The position numbers and the translations under genes were made by a program. The notes under the pieces were generated by a model. That model saw only the letters and a list, made by a program, of their open reading frames with translations, ran no database searches and was not told the DNA's origin. A stretch of DNA of 64,000 nucleotides. It comes from Sphingobium psychrophilum. Lineage in GTDB: Bacteria; Pseudomonadota; Alphaproteobacteria; Sphingomonadales; Sphingomonadaceae. Every line of letters starts with the position of its first letter. The first letter of the stretch is position 1. Location: contig NZ_JABBFV010000005.1 of assembly GCF_012927105.1 (NCBI RefSeq), positions 62,001 to 126,000 of the forward strand. The letters are read 5' to 3'. This document shows positions 53,904 to 64,000 of the stretch, piece by piece.

Positions 53904-54761
53904 ATGCTCATCGCGAGCTTTCTGGAAAACCCACTCTCGCAGGGGAACCGGAGAGCCGTGGATAGCGGCACGTCTGTTCATACGGGTGGCGGTCCGGTGA
54001 CCGGTCGACCAGGCGAATTGCAGAGCTCCGACGGTACGGCCCAAGGACTCTCGATTGTCGGGATCGAAAAATCATTCGGCGCCCGAAAGGTTCTCCACGG
54101 CGTTTCGCTCACCGTCAAACCGGGCGAGATCGTGGGGCTGCTTGGTCCCAACGGCGCCGGAAAGACGATCTGCTTCTATGCGATCGTCGGCCTGACGAGC
54201 GTCGATGCCGGCAGGATCCTGCTTGGCGGAGCGGATGTCACGGCGCTTCCGATGGACAGGCGCGCGGCACGGGGTCTGGGCTATCTTCCGCAGGAGCCAT
54301 CGGTCTTTCGGGGAATGACGGTGGCGGAAAACATCACCGCGGTGCTCGAGTGCCGCACGGACGATCCCGCGGGGATCGCGGCGCGCCTCGATGATCTGCT
54401 CGCCGAATTCAGCATCGCCCATGTCCGCGATACGCCGGCTCCGGCTTTGTCAGGCGGAGAACGCCGCCGCACCGAGATTGCTCGTGCGATGGCCGCGAAG
54501 CCGGCCATCATGTTGCTGGACGAGCCCTTTACCGGCATCGACCCCCTGTCGATCGTCGATATCAAGCTGATGGTGCGCGACCTCAAGCAGCATGACGTCG
54601 GCGTTCTCATAACCGACCATAATGTCCACGAGATGCTCGAACTGGTCGACCGGGCCTATGTCATCCATGAGGGAAGGGTGCTGTTCGAGGGGACGCCCGA
54701 CGCGGTGCTTCACAATCCCGATGTGCGCAGACTCTACCTTGGTGAGGACTATGAGCAGTGA
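53904..54761 (+). CDS. LptB-like ABC transporter ATPase
   Basis: 285 residues with an N-terminal extension of about 45. Walker A GLLGPNGAGKTICFYA, Q-loop LPQEPSVFRGMTVAENI, signature PALSGGERRRTEIARAMA, Walker B MLLDEPFTGIDP and H-loop ITDHNVHEM. This is the LptB layout (LPS export ATPase). It sits among PHA genes away from lptA/lptC, so it may be a paralogue rather than the main LptB. Starts at 53898 (GTG) and 53958 (GTG) are alternatives. Confidence 0.85.
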   Translation: MLIASFLENPLSQGNRRAVDSGTSVHTGGGPVTGRPGELQSSDGTAQGLSIVGIEKSFGARKVLHGVSLTVKPGEIVGLLGPNGAGKTICFYAIVGLTSVDAGRILLGGADVTALPMDRRAARGLGYLPQEPSVFRGMTVAENITAVLECRTDDPAGIAARLDDLLAEFSIAHVRDTPAPALSGGERRRTEIARAMAAKPAIMLLDEPFTGIDPLSIVDIKLMVRDLKQHDVGVLITDHNVHEMLELVDRAYVIHEGRVLFEGTPDAVLHNPDVRRLYLGEDYEQ

Positions 54762-54909
54762 CCTGTCCTTTGGTTGATCATAGCGCTCCGTTGCCGTCGG
54801 TCAGCACAGGCCATCTTTGACGGCGTCTTGCTCGTGCTCATGCATCGGGGCGACGCCATGGTGCCAGATTTGCGGTCGGAGTCCATGTCCAACAGGATCG
54901 AACATGGAG

Positions 54910-55602
54910 TTAACCGGAACAGTCTTCGTCCAGGAAGGGCATTCCGCGCGCGATGAGATTCATGGTGCGCTCAAGATAGTCGGATTTGGCGCGAGACGTG
55001 TTTTCCAGCTCATGCCGCAGGAGAATGCGCTGCCGCGGGCTTGTGACGAACGCGTCGAAGAGGAAGGCCGCCAGGAACGACAGGTCGACCGAGCTGTCGC
55101 TGCCGTCGTTGCGATGGGCCTGCTCGAGAATTGACTGGATGATCGCAATTCCCGCCTTGGCTCCCATCGAAGGCTTGGCCTGGCCGGCTTCCGATTCATG
55201 ATCGGCGATCCAGTTGATCAGGGAATCCAGGCCGATAACCTCACGCTTGAGCGATGCATCCAGGATTTTCCTGCCGACATGGAACAGCTTGTCCCGCGTC
55301 GAGCCGGCCGGAATGGTCGATGCGATCGGCCTGAGATGATGCGCGATTCCATGCTCGACGGCAGCGACAAGCAGCGCCGTTTTGGACCCGAACCGGGAAT
55401 AGAGCGTGCGCTTGGAGACGCTGGCGGCGATCGCGATCCCCTCCATGCTGGCGCCTTCCACGCCATGGGCGATGAACTGTTCGAGCGCCACATCAAGAAT
55501 ATGAACGCCCAGTAGCGCCGCGATTTCCTGCGTCGGCCGGCCCCCTTTGGGGTCACGCGGCGGCAGGCGCCTGGCACGTCCGGTTGATGTTGCTCTTGTC
55601 AT
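54910..55602 (-). CDS. TetR-family regulator
   Basis: 230 residues. The N-terminal HTH reads ALEQFIAHGVEGASMEGIAI, then AASVSKRTLYSRFGSKTALL. The ligand domain is C-terminal. It is divergent from the second phaB gene, which it probably controls. An ATG at 55638 would add 12 residues. Confidence 0.88.
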   Translation of the reverse strand: MTRATSTGRARRLPPRDPKGGRPTQEIAALLGVHILDVALEQFIAHGVEGASMEGIAIAASVSKRTLYSRFGSKTALLVAAVEHGIAHHLRPIASTIPAGSTRDKLFHVGRKILDASLKREVIGLDSLINWIADHESEAGQAKPSMGAKAGIAIIQSILEQAHRNDGSDSSVDLSFLAAFLFDAFVTSPRQRILLRHELENTSRAKSDYLERTMNLIARGMPFLDEDCSG

Positions 55603-55768
55603 AAAACCGTCTCTAACCCGATCATCCAGGTCTTGCATGAGTTTTGACTTGATCCGGTATCGCCAGGAGGCGATAACAAAACCGCTAAGTATACATACGC
55701 ATTGTCCGGGGAGGAGCTGTGGGGGAAACCTCGCGGCGCATCTGAAACAGGAACGGACCTGGACGATC

Positions 55769-56497
55769 ATGACGGATATCGCACTTGTAACCGGTGGCAC
55801 GCGCGGGATCGGCGCGGCCATCGCCCGATCGCTGAAGGCCGAAGGCCATGAGGTGGCGGCCGTCTATCATGGCAATGACGCCGCCGCCGCCCGGTTCAAG
55901 CAGGACACCGGCATATCGGTGTTCAAATGGGACGTTGCGGACGAGGCGGCCTGCCGGGACGGCGTGGCCCAGGTCGAAGAACGGCTTGGGCCGGTGTCCA
56001 TCCTCATCAACAATGCGGGCATCACCCGCGACGGGGTCTTCCACAAGATGAGCTGGGACAATTGGCGGTCCGTGCTGGCGACCAACCTCGACTCGATGTT
56101 CACCATGACCCGCGCAATCATCGAGGGCATGCGCGAGCGGCGCTTCGGCCGGATCATCAACATCTCGTCGATCAATGGGCAGAAGGGCCAGATAGGGCAG
56201 GTCAACTATTCCGCGGCGAAGGCGGGCGTGATCGGCTTCACCAAGGCGCTGGCTCAGGAAAATGCAGCGCGCGGCATAACCGTCAACGCGGTCTGCCCCG
56301 GTTATGTCGACACCGACATGGTCGCCGCCGTCAAGGAGGAGGTGCGCGCCGGGATCATCGCCGGCATCCCTGTCGGCCGTCTCGGCGACCCCGACGAGGT
56401 CGCGCAAGCGGTCTCCTATCTCGCCTCGCCAAAGGCGGCTTTCTGCACGGGCTCGGTGCTTACCATCAACGGAGGGCAATATATCGCCAATGGCTGA
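55769..56497 (+). CDS. phaB: Acetoacetyl-CoA reductase (PhaB-like SDR, second copy)
   Basis: 242 residues. VTGGTRGIGAAIA, NNAGITRDGVFHKMSWDNW, SSINGQKGQIGQVNYSAAKA and TGSVLTINGGQYIANG are all PhaB signatures and closer to the consensus than the first copy. Together with phaA and the phasin it suggests PHB metabolism. The region between it and the divergent tetR holds the likely operator. Confidence 0.9.
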   Translation: MTDIALVTGGTRGIGAAIARSLKAEGHEVAAVYHGNDAAAARFKQDTGISVFKWDVADEAACRDGVAQVEERLGPVSILINNAGITRDGVFHKMSWDNWRSVLATNLDSMFTMTRAIIEGMRERRFGRIINISSINGQKGQIGQVNYSAAKAGVIGFTKALAQENAARGITVNAVCPGYVDTDMVAAVKEEVRAGIIAGIPVGRLGDPDEVAQAVSYLASPKAAFCTGSVLTINGGQYIANG

Positions 56498-56601
56498 GCC
56501 TCGTCTGCCATCGTGCGTAAGGACAATCCCTCATATCGCAGCGCAGCATCGCAACGGAAACTGTTTTTCCTCCCGCCTCGATTCTCGAAAGGACCTGGCC
56601 C

Positions 56602-57039
56602 ATGAGCTATCCCCTCGATCAGATTACCGCCCTTGCCAAGGCCAATGGCGAGCTTGTCCTCAAATTCGCCGAGATCGCCCGGAGCGGTGGCGAGGACTAT
56701 GCACAGATCGGCAGCAAGGCGGCGACCCTCTTCGTCGATCAGTTCAAGGAACTGAAGCCGGGGACTGTCCCGAGCTTCAGGAGCGACGCGGTCACGAGCC
56801 TGCTCGGCGAGGTCGAAAAGAGCCGGGAGGCCTCGGTGAGCAAGATCAAGGCGGCCGTCGACGAATGGCAGGGTAGCTGGAAAGATCTGCTCTCGCAGAC
56901 GACCAGCCAGCAGGAACTGACCGGAACCATCCAGGCGTGGTTCCAGCCCCTGCTCAAGAAGTCGGCGGCCGAGCCGGAGAAGGCGAAGGTTCCCGCGGCC
57001 CCGGTGCGCGCGCCTGCGAAAGCTACCGAGACAGCCTGA
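56602..57039 (+). CDS. Phasin family protein
   Basis: 145 residues, entirely helical, with an Ala/Pro-rich C-terminal tail (KVPAAPVRAPAKATETA). LDQITALAKANGELVLKFAE, then FKELKPGTVPSFRSDAVTSL and LSQTTSQQELTGTIQAWFQP fit the phasin coat proteins of PHA granules. It supports the PHA role of the neighbouring genes. Confidence 0.82.
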   Translation: MSYPLDQITALAKANGELVLKFAEIARSGGEDYAQIGSKAATLFVDQFKELKPGTVPSFRSDAVTSLLGEVEKSREASVSKIKAAVDEWQGSWKDLLSQTTSQQELTGTIQAWFQPLLKKSAAEPEKAKVPAAPVRAPAKATETA

Positions 57040-57063
57040 GGGTCGCATCTCACGGCGAACAAC

Positions 57064-57092
57064 GGCTCCCGCCCGGTTCCCGGACGGGAGCC
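57064..57092 (+). terminator. Strong hairpin after the phasin gene
   Basis: Arms GGCTCCCGCCCGG and CCGGACGGGAGCC with a TTC loop and one mismatch lie 25 bp after the phasin stop. The T-run is weak, so it may act as an attenuator or an mRNA stabiliser. Confidence 0.5.
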
Positions 57093-57131
57093 GGCTATTT
57101 GAAGACCGAACCAGGGGCAGTGCGCGACGAT

Positions 57132-58601
57132 ATGGCCGTTCCGGAGATCATGAGGGCCAGATACCGACGGCCAGCTACAAGCGTTGCCTGTCTCGCTGCG
57201 TCCATGCTTCTGGCCGGCTGCTCGTTCGCGCCGGCACACGTCCGTCCGCCGCAGCCCGTTCCGCAGGGCTATGCCGCATCGGCCTCCGACTCGTCGTCCA
57301 TCGCCCGGGTCGGCTGGTACGATTTTTTCCATGAGGAGCAGCTTCGGGCACTGATCGCTGCGGCGCTGGAGAACAACCGCGATATCCGGATCGCCTCGGG
57401 GCGTGTCGCGGAAGCGCGGGCGTCTTGGCGGATCCAAGGCTCGGCGCTCTATCCCCAGTTCGATGCCGTGGCGACCGGAACGCGGGGACGAACCCCTGCC
57501 GATCTGTCGGTGACGGGCCAGGCCGTGACGGGCAACCAGATCTATGCGCAGCTGAGCGCCGGCTGGGAGATCGACTTCTGGGGCCGGCTGCGCAACCTCA
57601 ACGCGGCGGCGCGCGCGCAGTATCTGGCGACGGAAGAAGCTCGACGCGCGATCGCTACCGACCTCATCGCCCAGGTCGCCAACGGCTATCTGCTCGAGCG
57701 CGAATATGAGGAACGCGTCGCGCTGGCGAGCCGGACGATCACGACGCGCGAGGACGCGCTTCGGATCCTGCGGCGGCGTTATGAGGTGGGCTCGGGCTCC
57801 AAGCTCGAGATGACGCAGGCGCAGACCCTGCTGGCGCAGGCGCAGACGGCGCTGCAGGCGCTCGATCAGGATCGCGAGGTCAATCGCAACGCGCTGGCAC
57901 TGCTGGTCGGGCGTCCGGTCGACATCCGGCCGGGGCCGCTCGGCCTTGCAGCAGCCGCGCCGGAGGTCGTGCTTCCTCCGGGCCTGCCGTCAGAGCTTCT
58001 CGTCAACCGGCCCGACATCGTGGCGGCGGAATATGTGCTTCGCGCAGCCGAAGCGAATATCGGCGCCGCGCGCGCCGCTTTCTTTCCGAATATCAGCCTG
58101 ACCGGCGCCTTCGGGACGGCGAGCAGCGAACTGGACGGCTTGTTCAAGGGGGGAAGCCTTTCCTGGAATTTCACGCCGACCCTGAGCCTGCCCTTGTTCA
58201 ATGCCGGACGCCTCAAGGGCAATCTCGACGTGGCGAAGGCCCGGCAGGTGATTGCGATCGCGGATTATGAAGGGACGGTACAGGCCGCGTTCCGCGATGT
58301 GTCGGATGCCTTGGTCCGGCGCCGGCAGCTCGGCCTCCAGATCGAAACGACGCGCACCATGCTCGCGGCGCTCCAGGAGCGCGCGCGCCTTGCCCAGTTG
58401 CGCTTCGATAACGGGCGCTCGGCCTATCTCGAAGTGCTCGACGCGCAGCGCGACCTGTTCGACACCGAGCAGGCGCTTGTCCAGCTTCGCCGCGCCCATC
58501 TCGGGAGCGCCGTCGCCCTCTATGCGGCGCTGGGCGGGGGCTTCATCCAGAATCCAGCCTTCGACATCAACGCAGCTGAAACCGGGAATCCAGCACAATG
58601 A
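57132..58601 (+). CDS. NodT-family efflux outer membrane lipoprotein
   Basis: 489 residues. The signal peptide ends in the lipobox LLAGC. Two repeated outer membrane efflux domains follow (TolC-like): [53 protein letters not shown] and [12 protein letters not shown]. It forms the outer membrane duct of the adjacent HlyD-ABC exporter. It overlaps the next gene (ATGA). Confidence 0.92.
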   Translation: MAVPEIMRARYRRPATSVACLAASMLLAGCSFAPAHVRPPQPVPQGYAASASDSSSIARVGWYDFFHEEQLRALIAAALENNRDIRIASGRVAEARASWRIQGSALYPQFDAVATGTRGRTPADLSVTGQAVTGNQIYAQLSAGWEIDFWGRLRNLNAAARAQYLATEEARRAIATDLIAQVANGYLLEREYEERVALASRTITTREDALRILRRRYEVGSGSKLEMTQAQTLLAQAQTALQALDQDREVNRNALALLVGRPVDIRPGPLGLAAAAPEVVLPPGLPSELLVNRPDIVAAEYVLRAAEANIGAARAAFFPNISLTGAFGTASSELDGLFKGGSLSWNFTPTLSLPLFNAGRLKGNLDVAKARQVIAIADYEGTVQAAFRDVSDALVRRRQLGLQIETTRTMLAALQERARLAQLRFDNGRSAYLEVLDAQRDLFDTEQALVQLRRAHLGSAVALYAALGGGFIQNPAFDINAAETGNPAQ

Positions 58602-59671
58602 CGACGCCCCAGAAGAAATGGTTCATCAGGGGCGCCATCGCCGTGGCCGTCATTGCCGTCGCTCTGACCCTGTGGCAGCTGCTCAAGCCCGGCGGCCTGC
58701 CGGACGGCATCATTGGCGGCAATGGCCGGATCGAGGCGATCGAGATCGACATTTCCGCCAAGACCCCTGGGCGGATCCGCGACATCGTCGCCGACGAGGG
58801 CGACTTCGTGAAGGCGGGACAGGTCGTCGCGCATATGGACACCGATGTCCTCAACGCCCAGCGCTCCGAGGCACAGGCGCAGCTCGCCCAGGCGCAAAAC
58901 GCGATCCTGATCGCGCAAAGCCAGGTGTCGCAGCGCCAGAGCGAGCGCGCGGCCGCCTTTGCCGCCGTGCGGCAGCGTGAGGCGGAGCTGAGCGCCGCGC
59001 GCAAGCGGCTCGCTCGCTCGGAAACGCTGGCGCGCGAGGGTGCGACCGCGGTTCAGGAGCGCGACGACGATCAGGCGCAGGTCGAAGGCGCGACGGCCGC
59101 CGTCGAGGCGGCGCGCGCGCAGCTGGCTGCGGTCGATGCGGCCATCGGCACCGCGCGCAGCCAGGTGATCGGCGCGCGCTCGAACGTCGATGCCGTCCGC
59201 GCGACGATCGAGCGGATCGAGGCCGATATCCGCGACAGCGACCTGCGCGCTCCGGTGGCCGGAAGGGTCCAGTATCGCGTGGCCCAGCCGGGCGAGGTCG
59301 TCGCCGGCGGCGGGCGGGTGCTCAACCTCGTCAATCTCGGCGACGTCTACATGACCTTCTTCCTGCCCGAGACGGTGGCGGGACGCGTGGCGCTGGGGAG
59401 CGACGTGCGGATCGTGCTCGATGCCGCGCCCGACTATGTGATCCCCGCCAGGGTCTCGTTCGTCGCCGATGTCGCGCAGTTCACGCCCAAGACGGTGGAA
59501 ACGGAGAGCGAGCGGCAGAAGCTGATGTTCCGCGTCAAGGCGCGGATCGATCCCGCTTTGCTCGATCGCCATATCACCCAGGTCAAAACCGGGCTTCCCG
59601 GCATGGCCTATGTGCGGACCAGCCGCGATGCCGAATGGCCGGCGAAGCTGACCGTCAACGTGTCACGATGA
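58598..59671 (+). CDS. HlyD-family membrane fusion protein
   Basis: 357 residues. One N-terminal helix ([20 protein letters not shown]), a biotinyl-lipoyl-like domain ([20 protein letters not shown]), a long coiled coil (about 90-200) and a beta-barrel. This is the YhiI/YbhG type that works with RbbA-like ABC exporters. Overlapping ATGA joins it to both neighbours. Confidence 0.92.
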   Translation: MTTPQKKWFIRGAIAVAVIAVALTLWQLLKPGGLPDGIIGGNGRIEAIEIDISAKTPGRIRDIVADEGDFVKAGQVVAHMDTDVLNAQRSEAQAQLAQAQNAILIAQSQVSQRQSERAAAFAAVRQREAELSAARKRLARSETLAREGATAVQERDDDQAQVEGATAAVEAARAQLAAVDAAIGTARSQVIGARSNVDAVRATIERIEADIRDSDLRAPVAGRVQYRVAQPGEVVAGGGRVLNLVNLGDVYMTFFLPETVAGRVALGSDVRIVLDAAPDYVIPARVSFVADVAQFTPKTVETESERQKLMFRVKARIDPALLDRHITQVKTGLPGMAYVRTSRDAEWPAKLTVNVSR

Positions 59672-62439
59672 CTGAGCCCGGAATATCGGACGGGGACTCG
59701 CCCCGGTTGGCGGCACGCCTTTCGGGCGTCGCCCTGGATTATGGCAGGACGCGGGCGCTCGATGGCATCGATCTGGAAATTCCGGCCGGACGCATGGTGG
59801 CGCTGATCGGTCCCGATGGCGTCGGCAAGTCCACCCTGTTCTCGCTGCTCGCCGGCGCGCGCGTGATCCAGGAAGGCAGTGTCGAGGTTCTCGGCGGCGA
59901 CATGGCGGACCGGCGGCATCGCGAAGCGGTCTGTCCACGCATCGCCTATATGCCGCAGGGCCTCGGCAAGAACCTCTATCCGACCCTCTCCATCGACGAG
60001 AATCTGGAGTTTTTCGCGCGCCTGTTCGGGCAGGATGCGCAGGAGCGCGAGCGGCGGATCGCCCAGCTCACCGAGAGCACCGGCCTTGCGCCGTTCCGCA
60101 AACGTCCGGCGGGTAAGCTTTCGGGCGGGATGAAGCAGAAGCTCGGGCTCTGCTGCGCGCTGATCCATGATCCGGATTTCCTGCTGCTCGACGAGCCGAC
60201 CACCGGCGTCGATCCACTATCGCGCGCGCAGTTCTGGGACCTGATCGATCGCATCCGCGCCGACCGGCCGGGCATGAGCGTGCTTGTCGCCACCGCCTAT
60301 ATGGAGGAGGCGGCTCGGTTCGACTGGCTGGTGGCGATGGATGCGGGGCAAATCCTCGCAACCGGCATGCCGGCGGATTTCTATCGACGCACCGACACCG
60401 ACGGGTTGGAGCAGGCGTTCATCGCGCTGCTGCCCGAGGAGCGGCGGCGCGGGCACAAACCGGTGATCATCCCTCCGCGCAACGAAGGGAGCGATGCCGA
60501 GATCGCGATCGAGGCCAAGGGACTGACGATGCGGTTCGGCGATTTCACCGCGGTCGACCATGTCGATTTCCGGATCGAGCGCGGCGAGATCTTCGGCTTC
60601 CTGGGTTCGAACGGCTGCGGCAAGTCGACGACGATGAAGATGCTGACCGGCCTGCTCAAGGCGAGCGAGGGCCAAGCGTGGCTGTTCGGGCGCGAAGTCG
60701 AGAATGACGACGTGGCGACGCGTCGGCGCGTGGGCTACATGTCCCAGGCCTTCTCGCTCTATTCCGAGCTGACGGTCCGGCAGAATCTCGAGCTGCATGC
60801 ACAGCTCTTCCATGTGCCGGCGGAAGAGATTCCCGCCCGGGTCGAGGAGATGGCCGGACGCTTCGACCTGACCGACATCATGGACGCGCTGCCGGACGCG
60901 CTCCCGCTCGGCCAGCGCCAGCGCCTCAGCCTCGCGGTCGCGATGATCCACAAGCCTGAAATGCTGATCCTCGACGAGCCGACCTCGGGCGTCGATCCGA
61001 TCGCGCGGGATCAGTTCTGGCAGATGATGATCGACCTGTCGCGGGGCGACAAGGTGACGATCTTCATCTCGACCCATTTCATGAACGAGGCCGAGCGTTG
61101 CGACCGGATTTCGCTGATGCATGCCGGCAAGGTGCTGGTCAGCGATACGCCGGCGGCGATCGTCGAGAAGCGCGGCAGCACGAACCTCGAGGATGCGTTC
61201 ATCAGCTATCTGGAGGACGCGGCGGGCGGAGATGAAAGGGCGGAGGCGGGAGTGGCGGCCGCGGCGCCGGCCACCGAGACAAAGGCTGAGCCTGCTTCGT
61301 CCTTTTCCCGCACCTTCAGCCGCCGACGGATGCTGAGCTATTCCCGGCGCGAGGCGCTGGAGCTTCGTCGCGATCCGATCCGCGCCACGCTCGCCCTTCT
61401 GGGAAGCGTGCTGCTCATGTTCATCATGGGCTATGGCATCAGCCTGGATGTCGAGAACCTGCCGTTCGCGGTGCTCGATCGCGACGGGACGACCACCAGC
61501 CAGAATTATGCTCTGAATCTTGCGGGATCCCGCTACTTCATCGAACGCCCGCCGATCACCGATTATGCGCAGCTCGACCGGCGCATGCGCGATGGCGAGC
61601 TCAGCGTTGCGATCGAGATTCCACCGGGTTTCGCGCGCGACCTGCGCCGCGGCGATCCGGTCCAGATCGGCGTGTGGATCGATGGCGCCATGCCGATGCG
61701 GGCGGAGACCGTGCAGGGATATATCCAGGCACTGCACGCGCAATGGCTGGGAGAGATGGCCGTGCAAGAGCTTGGCGCTCGGCCCTCGGCGGGCCTCATC
61801 AATATCGAGACGCGCTACCGCTACAATCCCGACGTCAAGAGCCTGGTCGCGATCGCGCCGGCGGTCATCCCCGTCCTGCTGCTGTTGTTCCCGGCGATGC
61901 TGACGGCGCTCAGCGTCGTGCGCGAGAAGGAGCTGGGCTCGATCATCAACTTCTATGTCACGCCGATCACGCGGATCGAGTTCCTGCTCGGCAAGCAGCT
62001 TCCCTATGTCGCGCTCGCCATGCTCAACTATGTGCTGCTGGTGCTGCTGGCGCTGCTCGTCTTTCGCGTGCCGATCACCGGCAATGTGCTGGCGATGACG
62101 GTGGCGGCCTTGCTATACACGCTGTCCGCGACCGCGATCGGGCTGCTCTTCTCGATCTTCATGCGCAGCCAGATCGCGGCGCTGTTCGCCACCGCGATCG
62201 GCACCATCCTGCCGGCGGTGCAGTTTTCCGGGCTGATCAATCCGGTCTCGTCGCTGGAGGGCGTCGGCGCGTTCGTCGGGCGCATCTTCCCGACCACCCA
62301 TTTCGTCACCGTCTGTCGGGGCGTCTTCTCCAAGGGGCTGGGCTTCGGCGATCTGGGTCAGCCGCTTCTGGCGCTGGCCGTGGCAGTACCGGTGCTGCTC
62401 GCACTGTCCGTCGCGCTTTTGAAAAAGCAGGAGGGCTGA
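59668..62439 (+). CDS. rbbA: RbbA/YhiH-type ABC exporter: two ATPases fused to an ABC-2 permease
   Basis: 923 residues. ATPase 1: [41 protein letters not shown]. ATPase 2: [30 protein letters not shown] (signature altered), [12 protein letters not shown]. The permease spans residues 550-923 (ABC-2 type, with [13 protein letters not shown] and [17 protein letters not shown]). E. coli RbbA is ribosome-associated; homologues in efflux operons export drugs or lipids. Here the operon context favours export. Confidence 0.9.
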   Translation: MTEPGISDGDSPRLAARLSGVALDYGRTRALDGIDLEIPAGRMVALIGPDGVGKSTLFSLLAGARVIQEGSVEVLGGDMADRRHREAVCPRIAYMPQGLGKNLYPTLSIDENLEFFARLFGQDAQERERRIAQLTESTGLAPFRKRPAGKLSGGMKQKLGLCCALIHDPDFLLLDEPTTGVDPLSRAQFWDLIDRIRADRPGMSVLVATAYMEEAARFDWLVAMDAGQILATGMPADFYRRTDTDGLEQAFIALLPEERRRGHKPVIIPPRNEGSDAEIAIEAKGLTMRFGDFTAVDHVDFRIERGEIFGFLGSNGCGKSTTMKMLTGLLKASEGQAWLFGREVENDDVATRRRVGYMSQAFSLYSELTVRQNLELHAQLFHVPAEEIPARVEEMAGRFDLTDIMDALPDALPLGQRQRLSLAVAMIHKPEMLILDEPTSGVDPIARDQFWQMMIDLSRGDKVTIFISTHFMNEAERCDRISLMHAGKVLVSDTPAAIVEKRGSTNLEDAFISYLEDAAGGDERAEAGVAAAAPATETKAEPASSFSRTFSRRRMLSYSRREALELRRDPIRATLALLGSVLLMFIMGYGISLDVENLPFAVLDRDGTTTSQNYALNLAGSRYFIERPPITDYAQLDRRMRDGELSVAIEIPPGFARDLRRGDPVQIGVWIDGAMPMRAETVQGYIQALHAQWLGEMAVQELGARPSAGLINIETRYRYNPDVKSLVAIAPAVIPVLLLLFPAMLTALSVVREKELGSIINFYVTPITRIEFLLGKQLPYVALAMLNYVLLVLLALLVFRVPITGNVLAMTVAALLYTLSATAIGLLFSIFMRSQIAALFATAIGTILPAVQFSGLINPVSSLEGVGAFVGRIFPTTHFVTVCRGVFSKGLGFGDLGQPLLALAVAVPVLLALSVALLKKQEG

Positions 62440-62440
62440 G

Positions 62441-63565
62441 ATGCGGCATATCGCCAATATCGGACGTCTGGGCGTCAAAGAACTGCGCAGCCTGTGGCGC
62501 GATCCGATGATGCTGGTCCTGATCGTCTACGCTTTCTCGCTCGGCATCTATGTGGCGGCCTCCGCCATGCCCGAGACACTGAACAAGGCGCCGATTGCGG
62601 TTGTCGACGAGGATCAGTCGCCGCTGTCCAGCCGGATCACCGGAGCGTTTTACCCGCCACACTTTACGCACCCGGCGCTGCTCGCCTTGGGTGAGGTCGA
62701 TCCCGCCATGGACGCCGGGCGCTACACCTTCGCGCTCGACGTGCCGCCCGATTTCCAGCGCGACGTCCTCGCCGGCCGCCAGCCGACCGTCCAGCTCAAC
62801 ATCGACGCCACGCGGATGAGCCAGGCGTTCACCGGCGGCGGCTATATCCAGCAGATCGTCCAGGGCGAGGTGTCGGAGTTCATGAAGGGAACGCGGGCCA
62901 CGGCCGCGCCGCCCGCCGATCTCGCCCTGCGGGCCCGCTTCAACCCGACGCTCGCGCAAAGCTGGTTCGGGTCGGTGATGGAGATCATCAACAACGTCAC
63001 CATGCTCTCGATCGTGTTGACCGGCGCCGCGCTGATCCGCGAGCGCGAGCATGGCACGATCGAGCATCTGCTGGTGATGCCGATCACGCCGTTCGAGATC
63101 ATGGCGAGCAAGGTCTGGGCGATGGGGCTGGTCGTCCTGCTCGCCTGCGCCTTCGCGCTGCTGGTGGTGGTCGAAGGAATATTGAAGGTGCCGATCGAGG
63201 GATCGATCCCGCTGTTCCTGACGGGTGCGGCGCTGCATTTGTTCGCCACCACGTCGATCGGCATCTTCATGGGCACGATCGCGCGCTCGATGCCTCAGTT
63301 CGGTCTGTTGCTGATGCTCGTGCTGCTGCCGCTCCAGCTGTTGTCCGGCGGTATGACCCCGCGCGAGAGCATGCCCGAGTTCGTGCAGACGGTGATGCTC
63401 GCCGCGCCCACCACCCATTTTGTGAGAATGGCGCAGGCGATTCTCTACCGGGGAGCGAGCTTCGACGTGGTCTGGCCCCAGTTCCTTGCCATCGCCGTGA
63501 TCGGTGCAGTGTTTTTCCTGATCGCGCTCGCGCGGTTCCGCCGGACGATCGGAACGATGGCATAA
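62441..63565 (+). CDS. ABC-2 type permease (YhhJ-like)
   Basis: 374 residues, six helices with a large extracytoplasmic loop after helix 1. FRGTMMQ-like features are missing, but ITLLVMPITPFEIMASKVWA-like LLVMPITPFEIMASKVWAMG and ALIREREHGTIEHLL are standard ABC-2 marks. It starts 1 bp after rbbA. It is the second permease of the exporter. Confidence 0.9.
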   Translation: MRHIANIGRLGVKELRSLWRDPMMLVLIVYAFSLGIYVAASAMPETLNKAPIAVVDEDQSPLSSRITGAFYPPHFTHPALLALGEVDPAMDAGRYTFALDVPPDFQRDVLAGRQPTVQLNIDATRMSQAFTGGGYIQQIVQGEVSEFMKGTRATAAPPADLALRARFNPTLAQSWFGSVMEIINNVTMLSIVLTGAALIREREHGTIEHLLVMPITPFEIMASKVWAMGLVVLLACAFALLVVVEGILKVPIEGSIPLFLTGAALHLFATTSIGIFMGTIARSMPQFGLLLMLVLLPLQLLSGGMTPRESMPEFVQTVMLAAPTTHFVRMAQAILYRGASFDVVWPQFLAIAVIGAVFFLIALARFRRTIGTMA

Positions 63566-63660
63566 GCAGGCACATGGTGATGGCCGCCTCAGTAACACTA
63601 CCAATATGCCCAACAGCGCGGCTGCGCGAAACTTTTCTCACCACAAAGGGGAGAATCTCC

Positions 63661-63774
63661 ATGCACGCCCTGGACAGAATTCGTCAGTCGATCGACGTCA
63701 TTTTCCTGTATGGATTGACAGCAGGTCTGGTGATGGCGATCGCCGCAATCATCATGGCGAAGCTTCCCGAATGA
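63661..63774 (+). CDS. 37-residue single-helix membrane peptide
   Basis: MHALDRIRQSIDVIFLYGLT and then AGLVMAIAAIIMAKLPE: one transmembrane helix with a short basic start. An AAAGGGGAGA site precedes the ATG and its stop overlaps the next gene (ATGA), so translation is likely. A possible small subunit of the exporter; unknown family. Confidence 0.55.
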   Translation: MHALDRIRQSIDVIFLYGLTAGLVMAIAAIIMAKLPE

Positions 63775-64000
63775 AAAGGAAGACGCGTCTCAGGCGTCTT
63801 GCGCCGCTCGTTCTGAGTGTTCTTCTTGGGCTTTCTATTCACACCGCCGCCCAGTCGGCGCCCGCTGCCGCCGAAGCGACCGCCCCGGCGGGCTTCCGCC
63901 TCGATTCCGACGTGACCTTGGTGCATGTGGGAAGCGGTGCGCGCTTTCCCCATATGCTCGCCGGATTCACCCGCGTAGCCGAGCAGGGATATGATCCCAG
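63771..64000 (+). CDS. Secreted hypothetical protein, N-terminal part (cut by window edge)
   Basis: A signal peptide (MKRKTRLRRLAPLVLSVLLG, then AAQSAPA) and a start of a mature domain GFRLDSDVTLVHVGSGARFP. It runs off the window after about 76 residues. The ATGA overlap with the peptide gene indicates one operon. Confidence 0.6.
   Translation, partial: MKRKTRLRRLAPLVLSVLLGLSIHTAAQSAPAAAEATAPAGFRLDSDVTLVHVGSGARFPHMLAGFTRVAEQGYDP

Noticed and set aside
60217..61767. 516-codon minus-strand frame over rbbA
   Set aside because: Antisense shadow of the ABC exporter; no signal or motif.

Overview
The window looks like a chromosomal accessory region of a high-GC alphaproteobacterium, most likely a sphingomonad (Sphingobium/Sphingomonas/Novosphingobium-like). 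The reasons are the codon use, the thiolase/SDR/phasin set, the small alphaproteobacterial XRE regulators, an FnrN-type regulator and NodT-type efflux lipoproteins. No rRNA, tRNA or CRISPR array was recognised. The left edge cuts a tyrosine recombinase, and decayed fragments (AbiEi antitoxin, GNATs, IS1182 and IS200/IS605 transposases, CopA, CydC, CydX, thiolase) are scattered through the first half, as expected of an old, rearranged island.

Region 1 (about 1-29 kb) is framed by two paralogous XRE regulators (3236 and 28579). Its core is a six-gene operon for an energy-converting hydrogenase-related membrane complex (HyfB-C-E-F-G-I order) whose large subunit has lost all four Ni-Fe cysteine ligands. 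Around it are thiolases, three paralogous spermidine-synthase-like proteins, a ZapE ATPase, malic enzyme (maeB), a CPA1 Na+/H+ antiporter and PEP carboxykinase (pckA). A 17-bp inverted repeat, TGATG-N7-CATCA, lies upstream of several of these genes and of both XRE genes. I infer an XRE-controlled regulon that ties the complex to C3/C4 and acetyl-CoA metabolism.

Region 2 (about 30-48 kb) is an oxygen/NO/redox stress block. It has a flavodoxin-fold quinone reductase, an FnrN-type regulator with four cysteines, OmpW, two universal stress proteins, a group III truncated haemoglobin and a single-domain globin next to an NsrR-like Rrf2 regulator, a MgtC/DUF4010 protein, a P-type ATPase, an AI-2E family permease, a DksA/TraR protein, a FixJ-like regulator and an ohrR/ohr pair. 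Remnants of cydC and cydX suggest that a cytochrome bd operon once stood here.

Region 3 (about 49-64 kb) starts with an outer membrane phospholipase A. It continues with a polyhydroxyalkanoate-type gene set (SDR, phaB, phaA, LptB-like ATPase, TetR, second phaB, phasin) without a visible phaC. It ends with a NodT-HlyD-RbbA-ABC2 permease export operon followed by a 37-residue membrane peptide and a truncated secreted protein.
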